Source of the DNA: Runella limosa DSM 17973
GTDB taxonomy: Bacteria > Bacteroidota > Bacteroidia > Cytophagales > Spirosomataceae
Reading direction: 5' to 3'
Assembly: GCF_000482465.1 (NCBI RefSeq)
Contig: NZ_KI519425.1
Location: 68,890-132,889 of the forward strand
Length of the DNA stretch: 64,000 bases
Shown here: positions 48,689-56,997 of the stretch, piece by piece
Layout of the letters: the number at the start of each line of letters is the position of its first letter
Position numbering within the stretch: the stretch's first letter is position 1
Translations under genes and position numbers: made by a program
Notes under the pieces: generated by a model
What the model saw: only the letters and a program-made list of their open reading frames with translations
Told to the model about the DNA's origin: nothing
Database searches by the model: none

Positions 48689-50155
48689 ATGTATCGCCAC
48701 CTTTTTCCTTCCTTTTTGGTCAGTGCGAGTTTTTGCGTAATTGTTGCATTTCGAGACAACAGCGAATTTGTCTCGGCTTTTCAAAAAATTAACAACGAAA
48801 CCCTGAAAAACAGCCAAGCGTACGAAACCCTCGGCGATGCTACTTCGACCATCGGACATCGTCTGACGGGAAGTCCGAACGGAGCCAAGGCAGAGCAGTA
48901 TGCCTTCAATCTTCTCAAAAAATATGGCTACACAGATGTTAAGTTCCAATCCTTTGAGGTAGAATCGTGGATGCGTGATACTGTGACTTTGGATGTAGTG
49001 CCCAATAAAAGTGATAATTTCAGGACGGTGCCCGTGGTGGCGTTGGCGCATTCGCCCGTTCGTGCCAAAGTTAGCGGGGCGATTGTTGACGTAGGCAATG
49101 GCTTGGAAGAAGATTTTGAAGCGGTCAAAGACATTATCAAAGGCAAAGTAGCACTCGTAAATATTGGCTTAGTCAACGGAAAAGCAGGGCAAAAGAATTT
49201 GCACCGTTCCGAAAAAACGGCTTTGGCCATCAAATATGGCGCAAATGCGATTATCACCGTCAACCAAGTTGTAGGGAATGTGCTTTTGACAGGGACAGCC
49301 TCAGTGACGGGTGCGTTGATAGGCATTCCTGCCGTAAATATCTCGCGCGAAAGTGGCGAAGAAATTCGGAATTGGATGAAGGTGGACAACGACCTTCATG
49401 CCATTGTGGATATGACCAACGTGAGTAAAAAAATAAAAGCGCGGAATGTCATTGCCACGATTCCAGGCAAAAGCGACGACAGAATCGTGATTGGAGGACA
49501 CCTTGATTCGTGGGATTTGGCAACAGGCGCAGCCGATAACGGCCTAGGATCATTTACGATTATGGACATCGCTCGTACGTTTAAAGCCTTAAAAATCAAG
49601 CCTAAACGGACAATTGATTTCGTGTTGTTTATGGGGGAAGAGCAAGGCTTGTTAGGATCGCGGCAGATGGTGAAAGAATTGGCCAAGGCCAAACAGTTGG
49701 AGAAGGTCAAATTTATGATGAATCTCGACATGACCAACAACGTATTTGGAATGAGCGTGGGAGGGCGCGACGAACTGATTCCGTTCTTCCAAGCTGTGGG
49801 GGAGCAAATCAAAAAAGTGGACGATACCTACTCAAACATCGTTAGCAGCCGCGCAGGACTCCACTCAGACCACCAACCGTTTATGTTGGAAGGCATTCCG
49901 ACGGGAGCACCTGCGGGACGTCTCGGCGCTAATGTTTATGGATGTTATCACGCTGACTGTGATAAATTTGATTTGATTAATCGCGATGAAATGGTCAATG
50001 GCGTTCGTTTTTCGGCCATGCTGCTGTATGCTTTGGCCAATGCCAACGATTTGCCCGCCCAAAAACTAGATACCTACAAAACCCGCGATTTAATGGTTGC
50101 GCAAGGGCTCAAAAAAGAGTTGGTTCTTGGCAAAGATTGGAAATGGACGGATTGA
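48689..50155 (+). CDS. M28 family zinc aminopeptidase with PA domain, secreted
   Basis: The 488-residue protein has an N-terminal hydrophobic segment (MYRHLFPSFLVSASFCVIVAF), a PA (protease-associated) insert (about 125-245; VDVGNGLEEDFEAVKDIIKGKVALVNIG, GIPAVNISRESGEE), and the M28 catalytic domain (about 250-460) with metal ligands H271 (GGHLDSW), D283 (GAADNG), E317-E318 (GEEQGLLGS), D347 (NLDMTN) and a final histidine in CYHADCDKF. Length is normal for PA-containing members (carboxypeptidase Q-like). It cleaves N-terminal residues from peptides in the periplasm or outside. Two hairpin repeats follow the stop. Confidence 0.93.
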   Translation: MYRHLFPSFLVSASFCVIVAFRDNSEFVSAFQKINNETLKNSQAYETLGDATSTIGHRLTGSPNGAKAEQYAFNLLKKYGYTDVKFQSFEVESWMRDTVTLDVVPNKSDNFRTVPVVALAHSPVRAKVSGAIVDVGNGLEEDFEAVKDIIKGKVALVNIGLVNGKAGQKNLHRSEKTALAIKYGANAIITVNQVVGNVLLTGTASVTGALIGIPAVNISRESGEEIRNWMKVDNDLHAIVDMTNVSKKIKARNVIATIPGKSDDRIVIGGHLDSWDLATGAADNGLGSFTIMDIARTFKALKIKPKRTIDFVLFMGEEQGLLGSRQMVKELAKAKQLEKVKFMMNLDMTNNVFGMSVGGRDELIPFFQAVGEQIKKVDDTYSNIVSSRAGLHSDHQPFMLEGIPTGAPAGRLGANVYGCYHADCDKFDLINRDEMVNGVRFSAMLLYALANANDLPAQKLDTYKTRDLMVAQGLKKELVLGKDWKWTD

Positions 50156-50160
50156 GAATG

Positions 50161-50216
50161 GTGCCAAGGGTTGCTCACAACCTGGAGAATTGTGCTAAGG
50201 GTTGCTCACAACCCGC
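50161..50216 (+). repeat. Dispersed hairpin repeat, copies 4 and 5 in tandem
   Basis: 50161-50182 reads GTGCCAAGGGTTGCTCACAA and then CC; 50191-50216 reads TGTGCTAAGGGTTGCTCACA then ACCCGC. Both are copies of the GGGTTG-CTCA-CAACCC hairpin, 30 bp apart. They lie between the M28 peptidase and DUF1361 genes (converging) and could end transcription. Confidence 0.75.
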
Positions 50217-50269
50217 CCGATAATGAACAAAGAGCAAACCTGATTCCGCAACAAATAACGCCAAATACG

Positions 50270-50905
50270 CTACTCAGCTTTAGAGCGTGCCAATACCCAA
50301 AATGCCCCGTAGGTGGATAACATCACGAAGGAAAATGCCAGCGTGAGTTGTAGTGCTACAGGGTTGTGTAGTAGGTTATTCCCAATATACCGAACCAACG
50401 ATAGAGGGTGAGTAGCTACGTGCCAGCTATTCCATCGACCAAATCTCCCCAAGTAGATTCCATAACTTGCGACTACCAAACTCCCCCCAATCAGCAGCCA
50501 ACTTGTGATTCGGCTGTAATAATCCTCCAAAAGTGCATGGATTTTTAGAACGGAATAAAAGCCCGTTAGCAATCCAGCCAAGGCAAAAGAAAAACTCATC
50601 AAAGCGTCGTACCAAATCAAATGGTCGGGAGAAGCCCTCAGGTGAATTAGGTCGGTGATAAGGTAAGGAGCATTGGGAAAAAACAACAACCAAGCTGCTG
50701 CTCCCAGTAACACGCCTCGTTGGTGGATAAAACGATGCTGGGCTAAATCTTCTACAATACAAGCAATTCCGAACGGAACCCAAGCCAGAAAAAGATTCCA
50801 CGTAAGGAAAATTCCTCCAAAATTTTCGGTAAACGTAACGCGGCCACAAAGCAAAATAATGCTTATGAGCGATACCGCAGCGAGTAGATGGTTTTTGTTT
50901 TTCAT
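50270..50905 (-). CDS. DUF1361 family membrane protein
   Basis: The ATG at 50905 gives a 211-residue protein with six membrane helices. DUF1361 hallmarks are FFPNAPYLITDLIHLR in the middle and GIYLGRFGRWNSWHVATHP towards the end. The family is found in many bacteria and is uncharacterised; a helical membrane protein without a catalytic motif. The frame could begin at 50932, but that adds residues from the upstream palindrome region. Confidence 0.88.
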   Translation of the reverse strand: MKNKNHLLAAVSLISIILLCGRVTFTENFGGIFLTWNLFLAWVPFGIACIVEDLAQHRFIHQRGVLLGAAAWLLFFPNAPYLITDLIHLRASPDHLIWYDALMSFSFALAGLLTGFYSVLKIHALLEDYYSRITSWLLIGGSLVVASYGIYLGRFGRWNSWHVATHPLSLVRYIGNNLLHNPVALQLTLAFSFVMLSTYGAFWVLARSKAE

Positions 50906-51315
50906 GTATATTAAAAGTACTTTGAAATACAAAGTAAATTAAAAATGCCTATTTATGTCAATAGGTAAGCTGATTTTTATTTTTCTAAGAATTATGACTT
51001 AGGTCTTTTTTTAAAGAGAAAGCCAACTCAATCTTTGTCGTGATGTAGGCGAAGTAGTAAAAACGGTTATTCAAAAAATACTAAAATGTAGTCGTCGAAA
51101 AACAACCTTTGGGTTATGTGTCAAAAACAAGTATAAGCTACTTTGGGGAGATTTTTCCCCATCAAAAAAAGCGTTAAAGGTAGGGTTTTGGTGGGTACAT
51201 TTGGCGTTTTGGTATGTATGCAGAGTAACTTTAATCTAATTTTTATCCTAACATTTTTTTAATTTATTACATTTGCCACCAGTAGTATTTCTTAATCTAA
51301 ACTAAAAAATCAAGT
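50906..51315. other. Intergenic region upstream of susC
   Basis: This 410-bp region has no gene. It contains a palindrome (TACTTTG-AAATA-CAAAGTA, 50918-50936) next to the DUF1361 start, a small hairpin (TGGGGA/TCCCCA, 51144-51161) and the susC promoter box. The length suggests a long, possibly regulated leader or an upstream control site for susC. Confidence 0.5.
51268..51275 (+). promoter_or_regulatory. Bacteroidota -7 box (TACATTTG) for susC/susD
   Basis: TACATTTG matches TAnnTTTG and ends 40 bp before the susC ATG at 51316. Confidence 0.55.
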
Positions 51316-54300
51316 ATGAAACACAGGTTTACACTGCTGGCCGCAGTGGCTATGCTATTTTGTGGCCTAACGTTGTTTGCCCAAGACCGCACAATTACGG
51401 GCAAAGTAACGGCCGATGACGGTTCGGTCCTTCCAGGAGTAAGCGTAACGGTACGCGGAACAACCCGCGGAGCTACTACCGATGGCGACGGGAGCTACAA
51501 AGTATCTGTTCCTAAGGGCGCTCAATTAGTATTCAGTTTTATTGGTTTTGCTAACCAAGAAGTAAGTGTTGGTAATCAGAATGTGATTGACATTAAACTT
51601 ATTCCTGATGTTTCGCAGCTTCAGGAAGTAGTGGTGACTGCTTTGGGTATTTCTCGCGACAAACGAGCAATTAACACTTCGGTGCAAGAAATCAAAGCCG
51701 ATAAACTTACCGCCGCTCGTGATGCAAACGTCGCCAACGCTCTTGCTGGTAAAATTGCAGGGGTACAAGTACTCGGACAATCGGGCGCTAAATTTGGAAC
51801 GCCTGATATTCGTGTGCGTGGGGTTAACACACTGACTGGTGGTAGTCCGCTTTATATGGTCGATGGAACACCAACCGATATTAATGCTGTCAACATGGAC
51901 GATGTTGAAAATCTTTCAGTATTGAAAGGGCCAGCAGCAACTGCCTTGTATGGAAACCGCGCGGCAGGTGGGGTAATTTTGATTACCACAAAACGCGCTA
52001 AATCTGGTGAAGCTCGTTTAGACATCAATCATAGCACGACGCTTGATATGGTTGGTCTTCTTCCTAAGTATCAGAACGAATACGGTGGTGGTTACTCGCA
52101 AGATTGGGAAATTTTCAAGTTCAATCCTGCTATTCACCCAGCATCATGGTCGTCGTTTGATGGACACAAAATGTTGGATTATTCTGCTGACGAAAGTTGG
52201 GGGCCAAAAATTGATGGCTCTCCTCACCGTTCGGCATGGTCGTGGCAGCCTGGTCCTGAATTTGGCCAACTTACTCCTTTTGTAGCTAATCCTAACAACG
52301 TTCGTGATTTCTTTGAAAAACCAGTTAGTCACAACTCTAACATTTCTTTTTCAAAAGGAGGAGATAATTACCAAACGCGTATCTCTTATACGCACATCAT
52401 CAACAATGGTATCGTTCCTAACAGTAGCCAAACGCGTGATTTTGTAAGCGCTAAGAACTCCCTCACTGTTTTTAAAGGACTAACTGCTGATTTGAATGTT
52501 AATTATTCGGCCACTAGGGGGGTGAATATTCCTGCCGATAACTACGGTTCAAGTGGTGGTAGCAACTCAACAGGGTTGGGAGGAGCTATTTTGAATGGAT
52601 TTAACCAAACAATCGGTTCTTTTAACCAATGGTTTCAGCGCCAGTTGAGCATTGAAGATTTGAAAAACTATAAGAATGCTGATGGAACATACCGTAGTTG
52701 GAATATCGGTGGGCCATTAGATGCGAAACCTAAATATTGGGATAGCCCATATACTCAAGTATATGACAACACCAATAGCCGTCGGGATACGCGTATTTTT
52801 GGTGACTTTGGCCTTAACTACAAATTTACCGATTACTTAAAATTAGCTTTGGTAGCACGTCGTGATCAGCGTCAATACTTCCAAGAAGGGCGTATTGCAG
52901 CTGGTACTTTGAATGAAGGTGGTAAAGGAGGGTACTCAAACTTAGTACTTAACTCTCGCGAAAATAACTATGAGGGTCTTTTAAGTTTTAATAAAAACTA
53001 CGGAAAGCTTTCGGTGGTTGCCAACGCAGGTGGTAACATTCGTTATAACCTCTCGGAATATTTCATCCAAGCTACCGTAGGAGGGCTTACTACGCCTGGT
53101 TTTTATAACATCGCGGCGTCTAAAGACCGTCCAAGTGTTTCTAATACAAAAGGAGAACGTCGTGTCAACAGTTTGTACGGAAACGTAAGCTTAGGATACA
53201 ATAACATGTTCTTCTTGGAAGGGTCTTTGCGTAATGACTGGTCATCTACGTTACCTAAAGGCAATAACTCCTATTTGTACCCTTCGCTTTCGGGAAGCAT
53301 CGTTTTCTCAGATTTGTTGCCTAACAGTGGTTTCTTATCATACGGTAAAATCCGTGGAGGTTATGCACAAGTGGGTACAGATATTGGCCCTTACAACACG
53401 ATGTTGACGTACGGTACTGGTAACCCTTTTGGCTCTAACCCTACAATGTACCTACCTACTACGCTACCTAACGAAAACTTGAAACCAGGCTTATCGTCTT
53501 CGTACGAAGGAGGTATTGACTTGAAATTCTTCCGTAATCGCATCGGTTTAGAATTTACTGTTTATCAAAACAATAACAAGGACCAGATTATTCCTTTGGC
53601 AGTTGCTCCTACGAGTGGTTATAGCAATGCGATTATCAACGCAGGTTTGATTCGTACCAAAGGTTTGGAAATTCATATCAACGCTGTTCCAGTAAAAGGA
53701 AATAAATTCCAATGGGAAACTGATTTGAACTTTGACCGTAGCACTTCAAAAGTAATAGAGTTGGCGCCTGGCTTGACAAATTACCAACTAGGGTCGTCAT
53801 GGAGAGGGCTTACTATCAATGCCCGTGAAGGTGAAGAATGGGGATTGTTCTCAGGAAGTAAAATACGTCGTAACGAAGCAGGTCAGCCAATTTTGGATGC
53901 AAAAGGTCTTTATCAGTTCGATTTGAATCAACCGCTAGGTTCTGTGTTGCCGAAATTTAAGGGTGGTTTCTTAAATAACTTTACTTATGGCAACTGGAAC
54001 ATGAGAGTAAACACCGACTTTATCGTGGGCGGAAAATTCTTCTCAGTTACCAAAATGTTTAATGCTTATGCAGGTTTAGCTGCTGAAACGGCTGGACTGA
54101 ATGAGTTAGGGAAACCAAAACGTGACGCTGCCGCTGACGGAGGTGGTATTTTGATTGATGGTGTAGGCCCTGACGGAAAAACACCGAATACTGTTCGGGC
54201 AGAGACGCAGGCATTGTACGAAGATCGTTTGTTTGCATTACATGATTACTGGATTTTTGATCAGACATTTGTGAAGCTGCGTGAAGTTTCAATTGGCTAT

Positions 54301-54492
54301 AGCATCCCTAAAGCGATGTTGGGCAAGGCGATTAAGTCTGTCAATATATCGTTGATTGCACGAAATCCATTATTGATTTACAGTGCTGTGGGTGGTGGTA
54401 TCGACATTTCAGAAGCGGAGAGCTACTGGACGGAAGGTGGTCAGTTGCCTCCTGTACGTTCATTTGGTATCAATCTCCGTTTAGGTTTGTAA
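51316..54492 (+). CDS. SusC/RagA family TonB-dependent outer membrane transporter
   Basis: The 1058-residue protein has a signal peptide (MKHRFTLLAAVAMLFCGLTLFA), a carboxypeptidase-regulatory-like domain (about 24-95; VLPGVSVTVRGTTRGATTDG), the TonB box region LQEVVVTALGISRDKRA (about 97-113), a plug domain (about 115-225; VRGVNTLTGGSPLYMVDG, ATALYGNRAAGGVILITTKR), and a 22-strand barrel to the C-terminus (SFGINLRLGL). Length is normal. It is an energised importer of oligomers, working with SusD, whose gene starts 51 bp downstream. No sigma/anti-sigma gene or glycoside hydrolase gene lies beside it. Confidence 0.97.
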   Translation: MKHRFTLLAAVAMLFCGLTLFAQDRTITGKVTADDGSVLPGVSVTVRGTTRGATTDGDGSYKVSVPKGAQLVFSFIGFANQEVSVGNQNVIDIKLIPDVSQLQEVVVTALGISRDKRAINTSVQEIKADKLTAARDANVANALAGKIAGVQVLGQSGAKFGTPDIRVRGVNTLTGGSPLYMVDGTPTDINAVNMDDVENLSVLKGPAATALYGNRAAGGVILITTKRAKSGEARLDINHSTTLDMVGLLPKYQNEYGGGYSQDWEIFKFNPAIHPASWSSFDGHKMLDYSADESWGPKIDGSPHRSAWSWQPGPEFGQLTPFVANPNNVRDFFEKPVSHNSNISFSKGGDNYQTRISYTHIINNGIVPNSSQTRDFVSAKNSLTVFKGLTADLNVNYSATRGVNIPADNYGSSGGSNSTGLGGAILNGFNQTIGSFNQWFQRQLSIEDLKNYKNADGTYRSWNIGGPLDAKPKYWDSPYTQVYDNTNSRRDTRIFGDFGLNYKFTDYLKLALVARRDQRQYFQEGRIAAGTLNEGGKGGYSNLVLNSRENNYEGLLSFNKNYGKLSVVANAGGNIRYNLSEYFIQATVGGLTTPGFYNIAASKDRPSVSNTKGERRVNSLYGNVSLGYNNMFFLEGSLRNDWSSTLPKGNNSYLYPSLSGSIVFSDLLPNSGFLSYGKIRGGYAQVGTDIGPYNTMLTYGTGNPFGSNPTMYLPTTLPNENLKPGLSSSYEGGIDLKFFRNRIGLEFTVYQNNNKDQIIPLAVAPTSGYSNAIINAGLIRTKGLEIHINAVPVKGNKFQWETDLNFDRSTSKVIELAPGLTNYQLGSSWRGLTINAREGEEWGLFSGSKIRRNEAGQPILDAKGLYQFDLNQPLGSVLPKFKGGFLNNFTYGNWNMRVNTDFIVGGKFFSVTKMFNAYAGLAAETAGLNELGKPKRDAAADGGGILIDGVGPDGKTPNTVRAETQALYEDRLFALHDYWIFDQTFVKLREVSIGYSIPKAMLGKAIKSVNISLIARNPLLIYSAVGGGIDISEAESYWTEGGQLPPVRSFGINLRLGL

Positions 54493-54543
54493 TGCCAAGG
54501 GAGTAGTTTGAACTTCAGTACAATTTTCAAAAAGAATCATTTT

Positions 54544-55968
54544 ATGAAAAATACAATTTTAAAATCAATTCTTGGGGCAGGATTATTATTTTCTGTGACT
54601 TCATGTAGTGATTTTGGCGACATGAATGTTAGCCCAAACAGCCCTGCAAATCCCAATACCGCCAGTGTATTGACGGGTGTTTTACGAAATGTGGGAGGAG
54701 CTACCACAAGTATCATCCCTGCGTTGTACGCGCAGCAGTTTGGTGATGTTACGTATATTGAGGAATCTCGTTATAAAACAGTACAGGTAGATTACAATGG
54801 GTTTTACACTGGGCCATTGAGTAATTTACAGTACATCATCAAGTTAAATACAGATGAAGCAACAAAGAGTACGGCTGCTGCCAATGGTTCGAATGCTAAC
54901 CAGATTGCAACTGCGCGTATCTTGAAAGCCTATTTTTTGCAGTACATCACTGACCGTTGGGGAGATATTCCTTATTCTGAGGCATTGAAGGGGGTGAATA
55001 ATTTTAGCCCTGCTTTTGATACCCAGCAAGCTATTTACAATGACTTATTTAAGGAGTTGAAAGAAGCCCAATCGCAATTTGATGCTGGCAAGACGGTAGT
55101 AGGGGATATTCTCCTAAGTGGGAATGTGGCTAAATGGAAAAAATTCGCCAACTCTTTGCGCCTAATTGCAGCACTTCGCTTGTCAAAAATAGATCCTGCT
55201 AAAGGAAAGGCAGAGTTTGCAGCGGCTTTGACTGATGGGGTCATCACTTCTAATGCAGATAATGTGAAATACGCCTATTTGTCGGAAGCAAACAACGAAC
55301 ATCCATTATACAACAACTACATTACAACCAACCGTAAAGATTATGCGGTGAGTAGTACTTTTGTTAATGCTTTAACAAAGTTGAAAGACCCTCGCTTGTC
55401 AGCAATGGCCGAGAAAAACATCAATGGAGAGTATCGTGGCGTACCTTATGGCGTATTTCCTGTCAGTTGGAAAGCCCAAGATGTATCATTGGCGGCACCT
55501 TCAATTCGTCAACAAAACTCTTCTGTTAACGTAATTACTTACGCGCAAGTGTTGTTGGCACAAGCAGAAGCCGCTGCGTTAGGATGGACGACTGGTAACG
55601 CGAAAGATTTGTACGAAGCGGCAATTAAGGCATCTTTAGAGCAGTGGGGTGTTTATAATGAAGCCGATTATAAAGCATACATTGCGCAGGCAGATGTAGC
55701 TTATACGTCAGCGAAGGCTATCGAGCAAATTAGTGTACAACGTTGGATTACGTTGTTTTATCAAGGAAGTGAAGCATGGGCCGAATGGCGTCGTACTGGA
55801 TTCCCAGTGTTAACACCAGCCGCTAATCCATTAAATGGAGGAAAAGATATACCTCGTAGAATGGCTTACCCAGCAACTGAGTCAACCCTTAATAAAACCA
55901 ACTACAACGCAGTGGTAGCAAGACAAGGTAAAGACGATCAGTACACGCGTGTATGGTGGGATAAATAA
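54544..55968 (+). CDS. SusD/RagB family nutrient-binding outer membrane lipoprotein
   Basis: The start at 54544 gives MKNTILKSILGAGLLFSVTSC, a lipoprotein signal with Cys21. The 474-residue protein belongs to the SusD-like_2 group: DMNVSPNSPANPN near the N-terminus, LKAYFLQYITDRWGDIPYSEAL, then LSGNVAKWKKFANSLRLIAALRLS, and near the end WITLFYQGSEAWAEWRRTGFP. It caps the SusC barrel on the cell surface and captures ligands. It is the second gene of the pair. A terminator hairpin follows 32 bp after the stop. Confidence 0.95.
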   Translation: MKNTILKSILGAGLLFSVTSCSDFGDMNVSPNSPANPNTASVLTGVLRNVGGATTSIIPALYAQQFGDVTYIEESRYKTVQVDYNGFYTGPLSNLQYIIKLNTDEATKSTAAANGSNANQIATARILKAYFLQYITDRWGDIPYSEALKGVNNFSPAFDTQQAIYNDLFKELKEAQSQFDAGKTVVGDILLSGNVAKWKKFANSLRLIAALRLSKIDPAKGKAEFAAALTDGVITSNADNVKYAYLSEANNEHPLYNNYITTNRKDYAVSSTFVNALTKLKDPRLSAMAEKNINGEYRGVPYGVFPVSWKAQDVSLAAPSIRQQNSSVNVITYAQVLLAQAEAAALGWTTGNAKDLYEAAIKASLEQWGVYNEADYKAYIAQADVAYTSAKAIEQISVQRWITLFYQGSEAWAEWRRTGFPVLTPAANPLNGGKDIPRRMAYPATESTLNKTNYNAVVARQGKDDQYTRVWWDK

Positions 55969-56000
55969 CCATTGACCGAGTACCAATAAAAAGCAACAAG

Positions 56001-56060
56001 AGCTGCCTAAAAAGTTTTTTGCCTGATACAAAGGTGAGGAACTTTTAGGCAGCTTCTTTT
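56001..56060 (+). terminator. Terminator hairpin after susD
   Basis: AGCTGCCTAAAAAGTT (56001-56016) pairs with AACTTTTAGGCAGCT (56040-56054) with one bulge, followed by TCTTTTATTT. Confidence 0.75.
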
Positions 56061-56085
56061 ATTTAAGAGCATAATATAGACCTCA

Positions 56086-56985
56086 ATGAACACTTCGTCC
56101 AAACCTACTTTATTCGATTACTTACACCTACATTTCTTGGTCATCATTTGGGGCTTTACGGCCATTTTGGGAAAATTAATCAACGCCGATTTGTCGCGGG
56201 TTAGTTTGACTTTTTTTCGGACGCTTCTGGCGGCCATAGGTTTGGCATTGGTACTCACTTTGCGCAAAGAATGGAAAAAAGTAGCACCCCAAGACCGCAA
56301 CAAAATGCTGGGTGTAGGCGTGATTATGGGCGTTCATTGGTTGACTTTTTTTGCCTCAGCGCATGTTTCGAGTGCTTCGGTATGTTTGGCGGGAATGTCC
56401 ACCACATCGCTGTTTACTGCGTTGTTAGAGCCACTGTTTAGTCGCAAACAAGTGCGCCCGCTGGAGATTTTAATGAGCCTATTGGTGATGTTGGGGCTTT
56501 ACCTGATTTTTCGTTTTGAGTTTGACCAATCGTGGGGGCTAGGCTTGGCGCTGATTTCGTCCTTGCTGGCCGCGTTGTTTACCATTGCTAATAGCCGTTT
56601 TGTCAAAACCCACCCTGCTTTGGTCATTACTTTTTACGAAATGGGCGGTGCTACCATGGGGATGTTTCTCGGGCTAGTAGGTATTGGAATGGCGAGCGGC
56701 CTTACACAAGCACAGGTTGTTCCTCAAAGCATGGATTGGCTTTGGTTGGGAATTTTGGCCAGTGTATGTACTGTTTATGCGTATTCGGCAGGGGTGCATT
56801 TGTTGAAAAAAATGTCTCCTTTTACCCTCAATCTTACCATCAACCTAGAACCCGTGTATGGCATGGCGCTGGCGTATTTTATATTAAACGAACGCATGAC
56901 CGCAGGTTTTTACGCAGGAACGGGCGTCATCCTGCTAACAGTGATTTTGTATCCGATACTCAACAGCCGTTTTTCTAAAGGATAA
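56086..56985 (+). CDS. EamA family (drug/metabolite transporter) membrane protein
   Basis: The 299-residue protein has ten predicted membrane helices in two EamA repeats (about 12-140 and 155-290), with family features FLVIIWGFTAILGKLI, SLTFFRTLLAAIGLAL, VHWLTFFASAHVSSASVCLAGM in the first half and FTLNLTINLEPVYGMALAYFILNERM in the second. EamA proteins export or exchange amino acids, sugars or other metabolites. The substrate is unknown. It converges with the thioredoxin-fold-like gene 12 bp away. Confidence 0.93.
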   Translation: MNTSSKPTLFDYLHLHFLVIIWGFTAILGKLINADLSRVSLTFFRTLLAAIGLALVLTLRKEWKKVAPQDRNKMLGVGVIMGVHWLTFFASAHVSSASVCLAGMSTTSLFTALLEPLFSRKQVRPLEILMSLLVMLGLYLIFRFEFDQSWGLGLALISSLLAALFTIANSRFVKTHPALVITFYEMGGATMGMFLGLVGIGMASGLTQAQVVPQSMDWLWLGILASVCTVYAYSAGVHLLKKMSPFTLNLTINLEPVYGMALAYFILNERMTAGFYAGTGVILLTVILYPILNSRFSKG

Positions 56986-56997
56986 TCGCTGCCTTTT

